Of a DNA stretch of 64,000 nucleotides, positions 10,341 to 23,304 are shown piece after piece. A program made the translations under genes and the position numbers. How positions within the stretch are numbered: position 1 is the stretch's first letter; every line of letters starts with the position of its first letter. The notes below the pieces were generated by a model. The model was not told where the DNA came from, did not search any database, and saw only the letters and a program-made list of their open reading frames with translations. Source of the DNA: Rosa chinensis (lineage: Eukaryota > Streptophyta > Magnoliopsida > Rosales > Rosaceae); the NCBI RefSeq assembly GCF_002994745.2, contig NC_037092.1:20485001-20549000 (forward strand), given 5' to 3'.

Positions 10341-11988
10341 TGTAGCTTGCAGTTAGTGACGACATATTTTAGTAGTCCCCTATACAATTGGTATGCATGC
10401 ATTCTGGAAAATAAAACTGCCAATTCATGAAACCATAAAATCCACATCCAAAATTATTCATTGCAATTTTCATTAATCCACCATTGTCTCATGTACACAG
10501 ATTAATCATGAGCATTAGTTCAGAATGGCCCAAATCTACTAATCTGGGCAGCCAACAAAATATATGCACACAGTATTGCAAGCTAATAAACCAGAAGCAC
10601 TACACAATCTGAGCAACCAACTAAACAACACAGCAAAATAGCTAGCAGTACTGTAAGTCAAAGTCTGGCCTATATATCAACTATGCATGTCCAAAAGCTG
10701 ATGCTACATATCTCCAACTACTAATTAACCTACACACTAGCTATCTTTACACTTAAGAACATACTTTGCCTACTCTGCCCGGACAACATCAACATTCTCC
10801 ATTGTGTAGTGATTTGCTTTTCTTTCCCACTGCAAGGACAGAAGCTTAGTCATAGATCACAGTGGATTAATCTAATAAATCAATATTACAGTGTATTAGT
10901 TTAATCTTTTAGATTATGAGGATATCTTTTGGAGTAGTCTCATCCTTGGTTTCGCAAGCAGAGGTTTGGTTAATAAAGAGTATACAGATAACAGAATTCT
11001 AACTTTATTTGCACAAAGATTATGAGGATACTAAGTAGAAATTAATTAATAATGGCGTGTGAGGGAGATCCACATAAGCTGATAACTAGGGTATAACAAG
11101 CCTTACGGAAGATATTATCCAGGTACTGGTCTTTTCATACAATCAGACAAATCCACAAGATCAAACAAACTACAGGAAAAGACCATGCGAGTAATATTGA
11201 TGATATGATACGTGATCAAATTTCCCTAATTTATCTAGCTATATTGGTTAAACCATTGACTGTTCTCATAATTATACTAGTGTTGTGAACCTAATGAGTT
11301 CTCAGAGTATAATTATATTCAAACTGATTATAGGGACTGGTTAGAAACAAAATGCACTAATTATAGGAAAAATATAAGGAACCAACAGACTAACAGAAGA
11401 ACTACAATATCTCAGAGACCAACAATGAATACTCCCCAAAGACACAGCTAAAGAAGCCTTCACTTAGCACCTAGTTGCAGCAGGTATTTTCTCAACTGGC
11501 TAAGGGAGATAGAATGAGTCTTTTATTGATGGAAAATCTAGAAGAGCTGATGTAAATATATCTACGAGCATAAGAATGAGTCTTACAAAGAAGTCTTCTT
11601 CCTTAGTCAACCAAAGTATCTTGTTGAACCTTTCTACATATTCATCTATCTATGATGGTAATATGACTGTTATTTTCAGAACCTCAATAACAAGGTTAAC
11701 CTAAGGAGTGTTCAGCAGTTATATACAACTATGCAACTAATTTCCCTTTCATTAACCATAACCTCTATGATCAACAAAATAAAGAGAAAACATGCAAAAG
11801 AAAAACAATGATCCCAAGGAACTAACTCATTTAACATTTGAAACTAAAATACTATAAACTAATATGATCCTTAGTGGTCTGAGTTCATTGCTATGAGTTA
11901 TAGTCATCTCAAGTTCTCAAGAGCCCAATATATTTTCATTAATCAAGCAATGGATAAGCAATTGTTTAATAAAACTACAATGTCATAC
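10341..11988. other. Interior of CACTA-C, no clear gene
   Basis: AT-rich DNA. On the minus strand around 10785-10840 there is a possible short terminal exon: acceptor ttgcag, then about 19 codons reading WERKANHYTMENV... to a stop. I cannot assign it. The remainder resembles intron sequence of the captured minus-strand gene. Confidence 0.35.
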
Positions 11989-12347
11989 CTGAAAACACCA
12001 ATAATAGGAAGTCCCTTCTGAATAGCTACACTTCTCTTCATCAGGAGTACTACTCAAGCACCATCACTTACCTGGCTAGCATTTCCTAGAATAAAAAATA
12101 AATGAGCTAAATTCACAATGGTTGATTCATATGCACTAAAGAAGGACAAAAGTCCTGATAAATGAAGATACTATCATGAGTAACAGGCTACTTGATACTT
12201 GAGTGATGAAATACCTGCAGTTGTTGTCCCATGTGATTTAAATGCAGGCTTCAATTTCGCCAAATCAATCATGTTTGCATTTGTCCGGATGCCATCATCC
12301 ACATAAATTCTAACATGCCTCTCCCCTCTAGTTTTTGGGTCCACAAT
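11989..12347 (-). pseudogene. Captured fragment of peroxisomal 3-ketoacyl-CoA thiolase
   Basis: Two minus-strand exons with proper splice borders. Exon 12347-12215 reads IVDPKTRGERHVRIYVDDGI then RTNANMIDLAKLKPAFKSHG. Exon 12086-11989 reads GNASQVSDGA, a stop, then VVLLMKRSVAIQKGLPIIGV. Together they match the KAT/PED1 family of peroxisomal thiolases, which cleave 3-ketoacyl-CoA in beta-oxidation. The stop is TGA at 12056-12054, at a position normally Gly. Catalytic Cys and His regions are not present in the recognised exons. This is a transposon-captured pseudogene fragment, not a functional enzyme. Confidence 0.88.
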
Positions 12348-13060
12348 CTATGCAAACAAATAATCAACTACCGAAATGTAAACATGGGATGACTGTTCAG
12401 AGATTCAAAATATATGCAATGCATTGCTCGCTTTCTCCCTCTCAGTCTCCAACAATGAATATCAGAAACACTTTTATCCTTTTACAATTTTTGTGTGCTC
12501 CTAATAAACATTAAAATATTCAGGGATACTAACTTTTTGCAAAAGGCATTTCAAATTCCAAAGTCCATGAATTCAAGAGCTGGTTGCTTGAATTTTGGAT
12601 TCATAGTTGAAGGGTTCACGGACTCAAAGATTTATAGAATAGTTATTTACAATATATAACTAATAGGATTGAATAAGAACTGCTTGCTTGAATTCCAGGA
12701 TACTTATGTATTAGGGACTTTGGGACTGTTCTGGAGACTTTTTTGAAGGGATCACGATAGGGTGCATACTTTATTACGCAGCAAGTAACGAACATTAGTC
12801 TTACCATTCTTCTCACATCCCTAAGTTCTCAGAATGTTAGCCAAAAACAAGTTTTATCTCAGAAAACTTATATTGCCTACACTACACCAATTTCGGAATC
12901 AGACAACACACACTACTAGAAATCTATTCATAGACATCGCATGTTTTAAATCGGTCAGACTTGCCCACGATGTAAAAAAGTAATCTAACATCGTTTTACG
13001 AAAATACCGATTTAAATGTATATCATTAACATCAGTTCTTAAAATGACCGGTGTTAAAAG

Positions 13061-16000
13061 TTTTGTTTGAAAATTTGCGGGAACCTATTTTTGCAAAAAG
13101 CGCTAAGTCTTTAAGTGAAATGAGGAAGCGGGGACTAAAACTCAAAATTTTCACACTAAGAAAAAAAATTGCGCCCGACCCCAAAACTGAAACACAAACC
13201 CTAAGCTCCATCCTCAACCCAAACTCGAGCCCTCCTAAACTCGAGCTCCTCTTCCCCATCACAATCATCCCTCCTCCATTCTCAGGCAGAATCTGAAGCG
13301 CCGAGATCCAGACCTCGATCTAAAATTGAAGTAACAGCTCTGAATCCTGAGCTCGGCCTCGATCTGAGATTGGCAGAGTTGAAGAAATTAAAGAAGAATG
13401 GTTCTTTCTTCTCAAGCCCCACCGAAGTCGGGGTTGGAGCCCTAAACCCGAACACAGCAACCCAGCTACACTCAACTGCACCGTTTCTGACTCTCTCCAT
13501 GACTCCGTGTCTCCGTCTCAGCCGTTTCTGACTCTCCGTCTCCGCCTCTCCGGTCTCCCATCTCCGGTCTCCCATCTCCGAGTCTCCGTCTCCGAGCTCC
13601 AGGTATCTCTCTCTCCCAGTCTCCCTCTCCGTCTTCTTCTACTCCTCTTCCTCTTCTTCTTCTCTTCTTATCTTCTTCTTCTTAATCTGATTGAATCATG
13701 AATCACCCATTTGAAATTGAAATTGAATGGTTACCTTGAGTTTGAACGTACTGTTGATTTTGTTATGCTTTTGAGATTGGAAAGTCTGGAGGTTGAAATG
13801 TTTTTCTTGGCGATTTGGTGATTGAGGATTTGGCAAGCATGGCGGAATTACATTGATATTGTTAGTGAGCTATATCGATCCTACTTGGACTGATGGTTTG
13901 ATTGTGGTGAGTGGTCTCGCTAGTCCTTGTTGTTTTCGATGTTTCTCTGTATTAGTACAGTGGTGTAGTTACTTACTTTCTGTTTGGTTTTCTTGTCGGA
14001 TTGTTTGTTTTGTATTGCTAGAAGAGCAAAGGTGGAGATGGTAGCTCGATTGGTAATGATTCAAAAAGATCAATGGGACCGGTTTTCAGCACTTCTGTTT
14101 ATGAGGAGGGATCTGAAAATGATTTGTAAGCTTCTTCACTACTGCTAACTAGGGGAGGTTTGATATATTAGGAGTTCATTGTTATATCTACATGGTTTTT
14201 GATGCTTTAAGTTCTGCTGAAACTGTCATAATCATGTTCAGCATTTTTTGTATGCTTGAGTTAGCTTTTTTGTTGTTTAATTTATCAGCTCAGTTTGTGA
14301 ACTAGAAGTGGAGATTACTTGTATCTTGGAATAGTGATTGTGGTGGTCTTGTGTCTTGTCTGTGAACACTATAAGTTGCACAATTGGAAGGCTGATAGAG
14401 TACTTGGTACTAATTATGTGAAGTTTTATACACGATCTGATCTTGCTCTTTGTGTATAAAAAAAGATTCACGTACAATGTAAATTTGAACTTGCTATGCT
14501 ATGTCTAATGTGAATTTAGTTCAACTTCTATTGTTCATAATACTCCAACTCCTGAAGAGGTATATTCGACATTTGTTCTATCCTCCTTTTTGTTATGTCT
14601 AAAAATATGTGGAGGAGATGGACTACAGTCATTTCTGACTACTTTTGGAACTGCTACGGTTCTTATGGAAGACACTGGTGAAGAATTTGTTCATCTTGGG
14701 AGGAACATACCTTCACTGAGGTTGCAAGAATAGAGGCATGGAATCAGATTTCTTGCATTTTAAACATACAGTGTTCTCTAACTAGCTGAACAGGTATATG
14801 CTTAAATGAGTTTGATTCACTTAGTTCTATAGAATGGTTTGGTCTAATAATATACGTGTACGTTACAAATATGGGGACATTTGAAAACATATTAAATTCT
14901 TCTGTTTCTTTGTTAGCCAGACAAAACCTTGTCTGATGCAACTTATATGTTTAAAACATTTTCAGAAAATAATTATAAGCAGGAAGTCTTCGAGCAAGCA
15001 AGATTGGTAAATGAGAAGAAACTTGATTTGGGACCAAGTTTGTGGTACTCAGCAAGAGAAGATCAGCAAATACTGAACCCCTTTCATTCAAATCCAAACA
15101 TCAGTAACTACAGTTGCACCGTGCATACTGTGCAGTAGACGACAGATATCTTCAAATAATTTCAGAAGGCTGAGGGATGACGAGTGCAGTTTATGTGAAT
15201 TTGTGCCTCTTTTGGGGAACATGGTGTCCGTTGAATCAGTGCAGTTATGTTTTGTCATGAAAACCAAAGAGGTATATAGGCGTTGAGTTTCAAGATACAG
15301 TTATCATGAATTTTAATCTTTAATTCGAGAGTCCAAGATTGATTGTCTTATTTAATTCAGGCCATAGGTAACAATATCTTATTGTATTTGGTATGTGTTC
15401 ATATTGTTGCAGTACTCCAGAAGGATTAATGATATATTGTGAAGATCAAGTAAGGTTTCTCAAGGGGTGTGCACTAAGAGATGTGCGTAGACAGACCTGA
15501 ATCATCATCTATTAGCTGCCTAGCTTGTCGAAGAGGAAGGTTGGGGAGCCCAATAAGGAGGAAAATGTAACTCTTGGACCCGTGGTGGAGAGAACTTTTT
15601 TGGCGTTGATACTCATATTTATGCATCCACTCTTTGAGTGATCCCTTCATTTTGGTGATGGACTTGCAAATGCTACCAAGCATGCTTGCAGCACAGTATG
15701 TATCTACATGGTGCAAGATGCTTGCATATATAGCTCAGGGCTGCTAGTCCAGGTGCTGAATCAGCAATGCGAGCACTTGATCTTGCTAACATGCCCAATT
15801 TCCACCAACTGTAGCCACTGAAAGCTTGGCGGGCACTCTGGGACATATATAGAAGGTTGAGATTTCTCAAATGTGAGGTTTCAGATGTTGCTCTCATTTC
15901 TCGTACATTTGGGTTTGGTTGGAGGTGAAACCAATTCTGTCTCAAAGTTGCAAAGACAGGCAAGGCCCAGACTGGTCCAAGATTTCTCACATCCCAAACA

Positions 16001-17690
16001 TCAAAATTGATCGCAAAATTGTACAAAAAGATGGAGTCTGGATTTGATCGCCCATCTGATTTCTTGGGTACGTACCAATCATTTTCTTTCTTCTTTTATC
16101 TGTTAATTTCCAATTATCAAAATTGATCCACTGCATGCAGAATTTGATTATTAAGTCTCTCTTTTGACTGTCCAAAGATGATGATGATCTAACTCTAGCT
16201 TGAGATCAAACCAGAGCAGTCCCTTGGACAAGCCAACCAAGGCAACTGCGTTGAGTCTCTAGCTTTAGGAAGGCCTAAATGAAAAGGAAAATAACAAAAC
16301 CTGAAGAAGCTTACAACTTTAGTTTTGCAGTAGTAAAAAGATTCACCAATTTAGTCCATAATGTAAATTTGCCCTTGCTCTGCTCTAATTTAAATTTAGT
16401 AAACAATGTATTTCATTTTAACAAAGCCTGACATTTCTGATCTTTGCTGCTCTTGTAGTCTCAGCCTCTACTTTCCAATGCTAATTAATAATATTTATTT
16501 ACGTTTGTTTTTATGTTCTGTTTTCTCTATTCAAAACTCAATGGATTGATAGATCTTAAATTGATGCTCTCACCCAATCTATATCTCCTAGTCTCAGTTT
16601 CTACTCATTACTAAGTTAGGAAGGCACCTTCAAAATTTAGCCTTAGAACTCATTTTGCATTGGGTAAGGCCAATGATCAAACAAACTGTATATCAAGGCC
16701 AGGACTAAAATTGATAGCTGAGTAAGTTATCATCACTTAGTATATGAAATTTAGTTACATGAATTGAATTGCAAAACGGCTAATCTTCTCACTACACTTC
16801 AATCAATTATGAATGACTAATACATATTCTTGCTAAACTTATTATATTAGGCACAGAAGAAATTGATTGCAATGAAACAGTGGAACTGCAGAAATGATCC
16901 AAAAGTCTCATTTGAGTTCTCGTTCAACACTTTCGTGTCATGCTGACCTCGGTATAGTATGGCAGATTGAAGACTTTGTGCAACTCCGTTTAATGTGTTT
17001 GGGAATTTCATATTCTCACCCAGTCATATCACCCTCCAGGATATCATCACTCCTCTTCTTTTTTATACCGCAGCTCCTTAAAAGGTAAATTAGTTTGTTT
17101 CAACATGTAATTTTGCAGTTGAACTAAATCTTTTTCTATGTTAGATTTGATATCTGATTTTCTTATCTCAGCGGCTCCAGATTTTCAAGGAATATTGGAA
17201 AGGTGGAAGCCTGGAATCTCATTGGATGTGACCTCTTTGCTGTAGGCCAAATTGAGGTCTCTTTCTTGTCACTCAGTTCATTATGTTTAGGATTTGACAT
17301 CTTTAATTAAGAAACTTCGACTCAATTCGTCAATCACTTCTATTGTTCGTAATACTCCAGCTTCTGGAGAGGTATATTTGACATTTATTTAGTCCTCCTT
17401 TTGGAGTTATATATATATATGCATGCTAAGTACTTTAGTGGTATTCTGTCTACAACGAGTGGTCTGAGTAGTTGCTATGTGCTTGAATGAGTTTGCTTCA
17501 CTTAATTTTATATAACGGCTAGGTCCACTTAGCTAAATTTTCTGCTAAGTTTAGGGGGAATGTGAAAGAATGCTAAATCTCTATTATGTGAAGTTTTATA
17601 CACGATCTGATCTTGCTCTTTGTGTATAATTTTATGTGAAGTTTCACTATCTAGTGTTTGTTATTTATATCATCACTATTTATTATCTTG
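13061..17690 (+). other. Gene-like interior of CACTA-A, unidentified captured exons
   Basis: At 13140-13610 there is CT- and GC-rich DNA typical of a plant promoter/5' UTR, ending at a donor-like ccag|gtatct near 13612. Further on are short open segments with exon-like borders: about 14022-14128 (SKGGDGSSIGNDSKRS...) and 14923-15138 (PDKTLSDATYMFKTFSENNY..., stop at 15136). Another gene-like stretch lies near 17172-17256. None could be assigned to a family. Two segments are internally repeated: 14405-14460 resembles 17580-17632, and 14518-14590 resembles 17332-17400. Confidence 0.4.
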
Positions 17691-17706
17691 TTACGTATTT
17701 TGGCAG

Positions 17707-17909
17707 AGAAAGGGGTGCCTAACTTCTGGCTCTATGCATTGCAAAACAATGACTATATAGACGAGGAGGTGGGTGTTGGTGCATACTGTTTCTCGTTTAT
17801 AATGTTTACATGGTTGTAACTTATGTATAAAATCCTTCTTTGTTTTCTCTCGTATCTTCCCAATTAGATTACTTATCGTGATGAGCGAGGGGTGGACAAG
17901 GAGGGGTGA
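17707..17909 (+). pseudogene. Captured fragment of nucleosome assembly protein 1 (NAP1 family)
   Basis: Exon 17707-17768 follows ttggcag and precedes gtgggt. It reads (E)KGVPNFWLYALQNNDYIDEE, matching the NAP1 core signature EKGVPxFWLxAxxxNxxxxEE. The next exon-like segment, 17868-17909, after caattag, reads ITYRDERG and then a stop, matching ITERDE of NAP1. NAP1 proteins are histone chaperones. Only this short part of the NAP domain is visible, so it is a gene fragment carried by CACTA-A. Confidence 0.75.
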
Positions 17910-18840
17910 GGCATCATGCATCTTAATTGGAGTGGAAATTTTTAGTATTTTCTGTGTAGATTTAGAACTGTTTTAGTATTATCGAGACTATCTTTGCATA
18001 ATACTGATTTGAATATTGATGTGCATTTGCATTTGCATTTGGTTCTCTTGGGTTTTGTGCAGATTAGCTTGGTAGAAATGCCAGAGCGTAGCAAGAAAAA
18101 GTTGATGGCTTTGACCACTAATGTGATGAGAGATGATAGTGATAAGGTAAAGTGGTCATGCTTATTCTCACTTGGTATTCCGATGTGAATTATGTGTATT
18201 GAGATTCACTGCCTTTTTAGTACCTTTTAAGGTTAGTCATGTCAGTCTTTCTTTTTGTTGAGTTTAGTAAATACCAGAAATCACTGTCATTAGGTTTATG
18301 TTGCACTGTGAAACTGACTTTGTCATTCTCTTGCAGGGCCTTGGGTTACAGTAAGTTATGAAATATTTGGTTGCCAAATATGAAGAGCTAGGGTGTGAAG
18401 TGAAATAGATGGGCAAGCCTGATAAGGTGATCTAGTCACATTGGTCTGGTTACCGCTGTTAACTTCACTTCATGTGAACCTTTAGCTTAATACATATTTC
18501 TCTTGCACTTGACTACTAAGATGAATTTTGAGCAAGGCTACTTTTTGCTTTGAAGCAAACTTTGGTGTAGAAATTTTGTAGATTGTTGCTCATATGTTTC
18601 TAGGCTATCCTTTGTAGGTTTTGGGGTTTTCTTTTGTGACATATGTTCAATCATGAATTTAGAAAGAAAATTAATGGAAAGCCCCAATTTTTGGATGATT
18701 ATGAAATGCATTTCTTTTCCTAGCAGCAGTTAGATGCAAACTTAGCTCATCACACTTGTCAAAATGAAGTGAAGGATATAAAAGCATAACAAAACAGTAA
18801 TGCCAAGGAAAACGAAGTCACTTGAGAGATTAGAAATCAG
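17910..18840 (+). other. CACTA-A interior after the NAP1-like exons
   Basis: An exon-like segment about 18061-18147 reads ISLVEMPERSKKKLMALTTN... with a donor at gataag|gtaaag. Another follows ttgcag near 18337. No family recognised; it may be a second captured gene. The rest is AT-rich. Confidence 0.35.
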
Positions 18841-19493
18841 TATCAAAATGAAAATCGATGTCTTATGATTATTAATATATCGAGTTGTGTTCGCAGAATC
18901 GATATACTCAAAACTAGTGCACATCGATTTTACAAAACAAAAGCGATGTCTACAATGAAACAACACATCGGTTCTAGAAAAAGCAAGCGATGTACATAAA
19001 ACCATTGAACATCGTTTTGCTTAAATGAAAACGATGTGCTGTGTTAAATGAAACATCAGTCCTTAAAAAAATACCGATGACGCCTAAAGATACAGACATC
19101 ATTCTTAAGAAAATAATGTGTCAATCTACATGTAAAAATGCCCACGAATAAACAATACTCATGGCAACTGATGTCTACAAGTGTACTGGACATCGCTTCT
19201 GGAATAGAAATCGATGCAAATGTTCACATAGGTATTGTTCGACATATACTTTATTAAGCATAAAATGTGAAAATATGAAGAATTAGACATACCTAACATA
19301 CAAAAATATGATGATTATAACGATTATACATCAATTTGTTTTTTAGAATCGATGTTGGTTGTTGTCTGGGACATCGGTTGAAAACGCGCTTATACTGATG
19401 TCTATACTTTTCTCTATACCCACTAAGACATCGGTCGAAAATTAGTTTAACATCGGTCCAGAACCGATGTCTATGAACAAAATTCTAGTAGTG
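18840..19493. repeat. Right subterminal repeats of CACTA-A
   Basis: Many copies of catcg(at/gt)tt and aaacgatg/ccgatgt in both orientations, at spacings of about 25-50 bp. This is the transposase-binding-site architecture typical of CACTA elements. Confidence 0.8.
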
Positions 19494-19496
19494 ACA

Positions 19497-19940
19497 TATC
19501 AGACGACAGCAAACATTTTAACTGTCGTCTGATTTAATCAGACGACAGCAAGAAATATTATGTCGTCTGAGTTTTTGAATCAGACAATAGTTGTTACATT
19601 GCTGTTGTGCAATTGTAATTCAGACAATGGTTATTTTTTTGATGTTGTCTGAATCAATCAATTCAGACAACAGTACATTGGTATTGTCCAAGATTGATTA
19701 ACACAATGGTTGAGAAAAGATGTTGTCTGATTGTTTTAATCAGACAACAGTTATTACTTCTCTGTTGTGCAATTACTGTTAACACAATGGTTGAAATAGA
19801 TGTCGTCTGATTATTAATTCAGACAATGGCTGAAATAGATATCGTCTGATTGTTAATTCACACAACAGTTTTTAGTTGTCTGTTGTTCCATTCTCCATCA
19901 GACGATGTACTTGAATTGATGTTATCTGAGTTTTAGGATT
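19497..19940. repeat. Left subterminal repeats of CACTA-B
   Basis: More than ten copies of the motif cagac(g/a)acag and its complement (ctgtcgtctgat), alternating in orientation. They are displaced from the left terminus at 12880 by the CACTA-A insertion. Confidence 0.85.
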
Positions 19941-21990
19941 CAATATATATATGCTGGCGCCCTTCTTAATTGACTTTAACACTTGGCCAAATTTTCAATT
20001 TTTCACTTCCCACCATTCGACCAAAACCCGAGCTCGTGCTTCCCTCTCTCAAAATCACTCTTCATCTCCCCGAGCAGCCATCTATCTCTCCCACTCTCCC
20101 TGTCAGCTTTCTCTCTCTTCCACTCAACAAAACTACCTCTCTCTTCTCACAGCGCCCATCTTTCTCCTTTGCCTTTACAAAAATCAGAGAAAGTGGGAAG
20201 AAGAAAACATATAGCGCCATATAGACGATGATTGAGAAATCGAAACCCAAATTTCTCTTACTCTTTCTCTCCGCCCCCTTCTGCAAAACCCTAGCTTTCT
20301 CTCGCCGCCGCCCCATCAATTTATGTTTCAGATGAAAGGGTCAATACAGAAGCCCACCGAACTGGTTGAAGATCTCTATTCCCGATGTAAGCAAATCTCC
20401 AAACCCTAGATTTCTGATGTGGGTTTTGTAATTTGGGGGTTTTTAATTAGGAGACCTAGAATTTTATATCGAAGACGGAAAACGTTTTGGAGATGGAGTC
20501 ATGCCTGGGTCTTCAACTAGGAGGAAACTCTCAATATTTGAAGCTTGAAATTTGCCATATTGCTTCTCTTTGTGAGAAATTGGGTAAAGACCCTTTCCTT
20601 GCTTTCGTTTCTGGCTGTATAAATCAGAAGGCCAGATACTGACACCCTTTCTCCCTCCATTGTATTTCGCAGTGACTTTGGAAAGAGTAGAGCTTTATGC
20701 ATCGAATAGCCATTCAATTCAAAGATCGACATTTTGCAGGTGAGGCCAAAATCTGTTTTACCACCCATCCATCCGTCTGTTTCAGTTTTGGTAGTTGAGA
20801 GCGTAATGAGAGATAGAAAGAGAGAGATATAGATGAGAGCAGCCCCAGTTGAAAGCTGAAGAATCTCTTCTTTGAAATTTGATAGATTTATCTCCCAATT
20901 GTCCCATCGGTTTGACCGATTTTGAGTCCTTCATCTTACTCTGAAGAATTTGAAGAAGGATAATCACCCAGACACTCAGATCGTTTTAACTTCATATGAC
21001 AAATCACTGTATCGATCGGAGTCTTTGAAATTATTCACAGTCCAAGTTCTGAGGTATTTTTTCTTCTTCTTTGCATTGCTGCCTTTTGTGGATGTATGTG
21101 ATCTGCTTCAAAACCTAGCATAATTTCGATCTGAATTGGATCTTTATGCTGTAAATTTGGGATCTTTAAATGCCTACTTCGGCTTTGGATAGTTAGAGAT
21201 TTGGGATCTGTTTTGTTGTTCATATATCTATCTGTCTGCATTTATGTACATTTGAGGACATTGAATATTTAGTGTGCATACATGTCTGTACTTATACAAG
21301 TATTTGGAATATGGATTCTCATTTTGTTTCTCAAGACTGAAATTTGCTTTCTATAATTTCAGGGAAACAGTGTGGAGAGTTAGAGTTTGAGGTGATATCT
21401 CACTCACCTCTGTAGTTTTATATGCTATTATATCTATAAATCTCTAGAGAACTAAGAGGTTAACTTTATATGGATTTTGCGGTCCAAACATCAAATTAGT
21501 AATAGTAATTGTCCTTGGCAGGGAGCGGAAAAGGAGGTTCATCCAACTATATAGTCCTGCTCTTTTGAATAGAAAATAATTAGATACGGGAAATTGGCAC
21601 TCAGATTCTTGTTCGAACAAGTCAACCTTGTCTGTGTGTTTTGGTTCTTCAATAGTATATTGTCACGTTAAAGATACCATCTAGTTGCTTTCTAAATGTT
21701 CTGAGTTCTCTTCCATTTCATAAATTGTCTCCCTATAAAAAAGAATATGATTATGTTATCCATTTTAATGTGAAAATAGTTCCTGGTTCCTTCAGTGAGA
21801 ATTCTCCTTCAAAGGAACATTTAGTTTCTGACTGGTTTGATTTTCCGTGGTGTCTAAAGTTTCATATAATAGGTTTTGTAGGCTTTGTTCAGGCTTATGC
21901 ATTCGTTAATCACTTAGTGTATGAATTCTATCTATGTTTTATCTGTAGATGTTTCCTATGGAACTAATTATTTCCCTAATTTATATGCAG
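19941..21990 (+). other. Captured promoter/5' region in CACTA-B, no assigned CDS
   Basis: A CT-rich leader-like stretch at 20030-20320 is followed by an ATG at 20333 (MKGSIQKPTELVEDLYSR..., to a donor-like site near 20389). Overlapping frames here are low-complexity. The remainder looks like intron sequence before the first recognised PRP39 exon. It may be the 5' part of that same gene or another captured gene. Confidence 0.4.
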
Positions 21991-23304
21991 GATAACATCT
22001 TAAAAATTCGAAAAGTTTATGATGCTTTTCTAGCAGAGTTTCCTTTGTGTTATGGGTATTGGAAAAAGTATGCAGATCATGAGGCACATTTTGGTGTTAT
22101 TGATAAAGTTGTGGAGGTTTATGAACGAGCAGTTCATGCTGTTACCTATTCAGTTGACATTTGGTTGCATTACTGCACATTTGCCACAACTACTTTTGGA
22201 GATCTAGAGACTATCAGAAGGTAATAACTATTCCTTATGCATTCTTGTTGTTAGTCATGTTGGGAGTTTATGATTGCATGGTTTTCTCTGTTGCAAAGAA
22301 CTAGTATCCTTGTTTTCTAACCTCACTTCAGTATGATTGCAACAGTGGTTCCTCACATATATGACGGAAAGGTTTGGTGGGAATGCACTTTAGAAATGTT
22401 TTCTGATGTGCAATCCCTACGTTTTGAGGCTACTGTTCGGGTGTAGCTTTTTGTTTTGTCTTGTTCTTTTTCTCCCCTCCCTAAGGATCTAATTCTATAT
22501 TTTGGCTTCCCTATACCCATTCTATCTCCCTTACCATGAAGACACACGTCTTAGTAATTTAGTGGTCAATGAATTCCGGCTCTATTTTAACTTTAACACT
22601 TTGAAGTGCATCATTATGCAAATTGCTGCTGGGAAGATCTCATCCAGTTAAGGGCTTAGATGGCCTCTAGCACTGCTCCATTTGACGGACATAGTATGGT
22701 TTATATCAGGAAGGTAAATGCAGCGTTTAGAAGTGTCATATGGTGTTAGAGTCAGTTCTGCGGTGTCTCCCTTTCATGGATGTGTTATCTCACCTGTATT
22801 AATACTTGTACCCATCTGATCTTTCTTTTTTTTTCCTTCAATTTTTCTCTTTTATGGCTTTCAGGCTTTTTGAGCAAGGATTGGCGTATGTTGGAACAGA
22901 TTACTTGTCCTTTCCTCTTTGGGACAGGTACATTGATTATGAATTTATGCAGCAAGCATGGGGCCAGCTTGTTGTGATCTACTCACGAATATTAGAGAAT
23001 TCGTACCAACAACTGGATCGATATTTAAACAGGTGATTACTCTTTGAATGTGTTGTTTCATTCAAAGGTTTTACAAATGTTTTGTTTGTATTCCTGATGC
23101 CAATGGTTTTAACAGTTTTAAGGAGTTAGCTGGAAGTCAGCCTCTCTCAGAATTGAGAACTGCTGAAGAAGCTGCTGCTGCTGCCACTTCAGAGGATGGT
23201 GTACAAGCAAACGGGGTCAGTTTGAAATCGGAAATTGAAGCAGAAAATATATCTACAGAACTATTTCATTTAGTGAAGTTCACAATGAAATCGTTGAGCT
23301 CAAG
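21991..23304 (+). pseudogene. Captured PRP39 (pre-mRNA-processing factor 39) fragment
   Basis: Three consecutive exons keep splice sites and phase: 21991-22220 ([31 protein letters not shown]...), 22865-23032 ([31 protein letters not shown]...) and 23116-23304 (SFKELAGSQPLSELRTAEEA...). These are HAT (half-a-TPR) repeats of the U1 snRNP-associated splicing factor PRP39. The fragment covers only a part of the protein. It lies wholly inside CACTA-B, so it is a transduplicated copy. The exons themselves are open, so a chimeric transcript is possible, but a functional factor is not expected. Confidence 0.92.

Larger units (their letters stand above)
12911..19493. mobile_element. Nested CACTA element (CACTA-A) with 3-bp TSD, carrying NAP1-like exons
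   Basis: The termini CACTACTAGAA and TTCTAGTAGTG are inverted, and the similarity extends into 'ttcatagacatcg' for about 29 bp with a few mismatches. The duplication is ACA (12908-12910 and 19494-19496). Subterminal repeats of the type acatcg...cggttttaa/cgatgt occur at 12940-13060 and 18840-19490. These differ from the cagacgacag motif of the two host CACTAs, so it belongs to another family. The interior resembles spliced host genes and no transposase was seen. Confidence 0.92.

Noticed and set aside
13507..13701. Open frames in CT-rich DNA as small proteins
   Set aside because: Low-complexity Ser/Leu/Pro frames in a leader-like region; several frames are open at once, as expected from composition.
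19951..20319. Four overlapping open frames as genes
   Set aside because: All arise from the same CT-rich leader-like sequence in CACTA-B; none has a recognisable domain.
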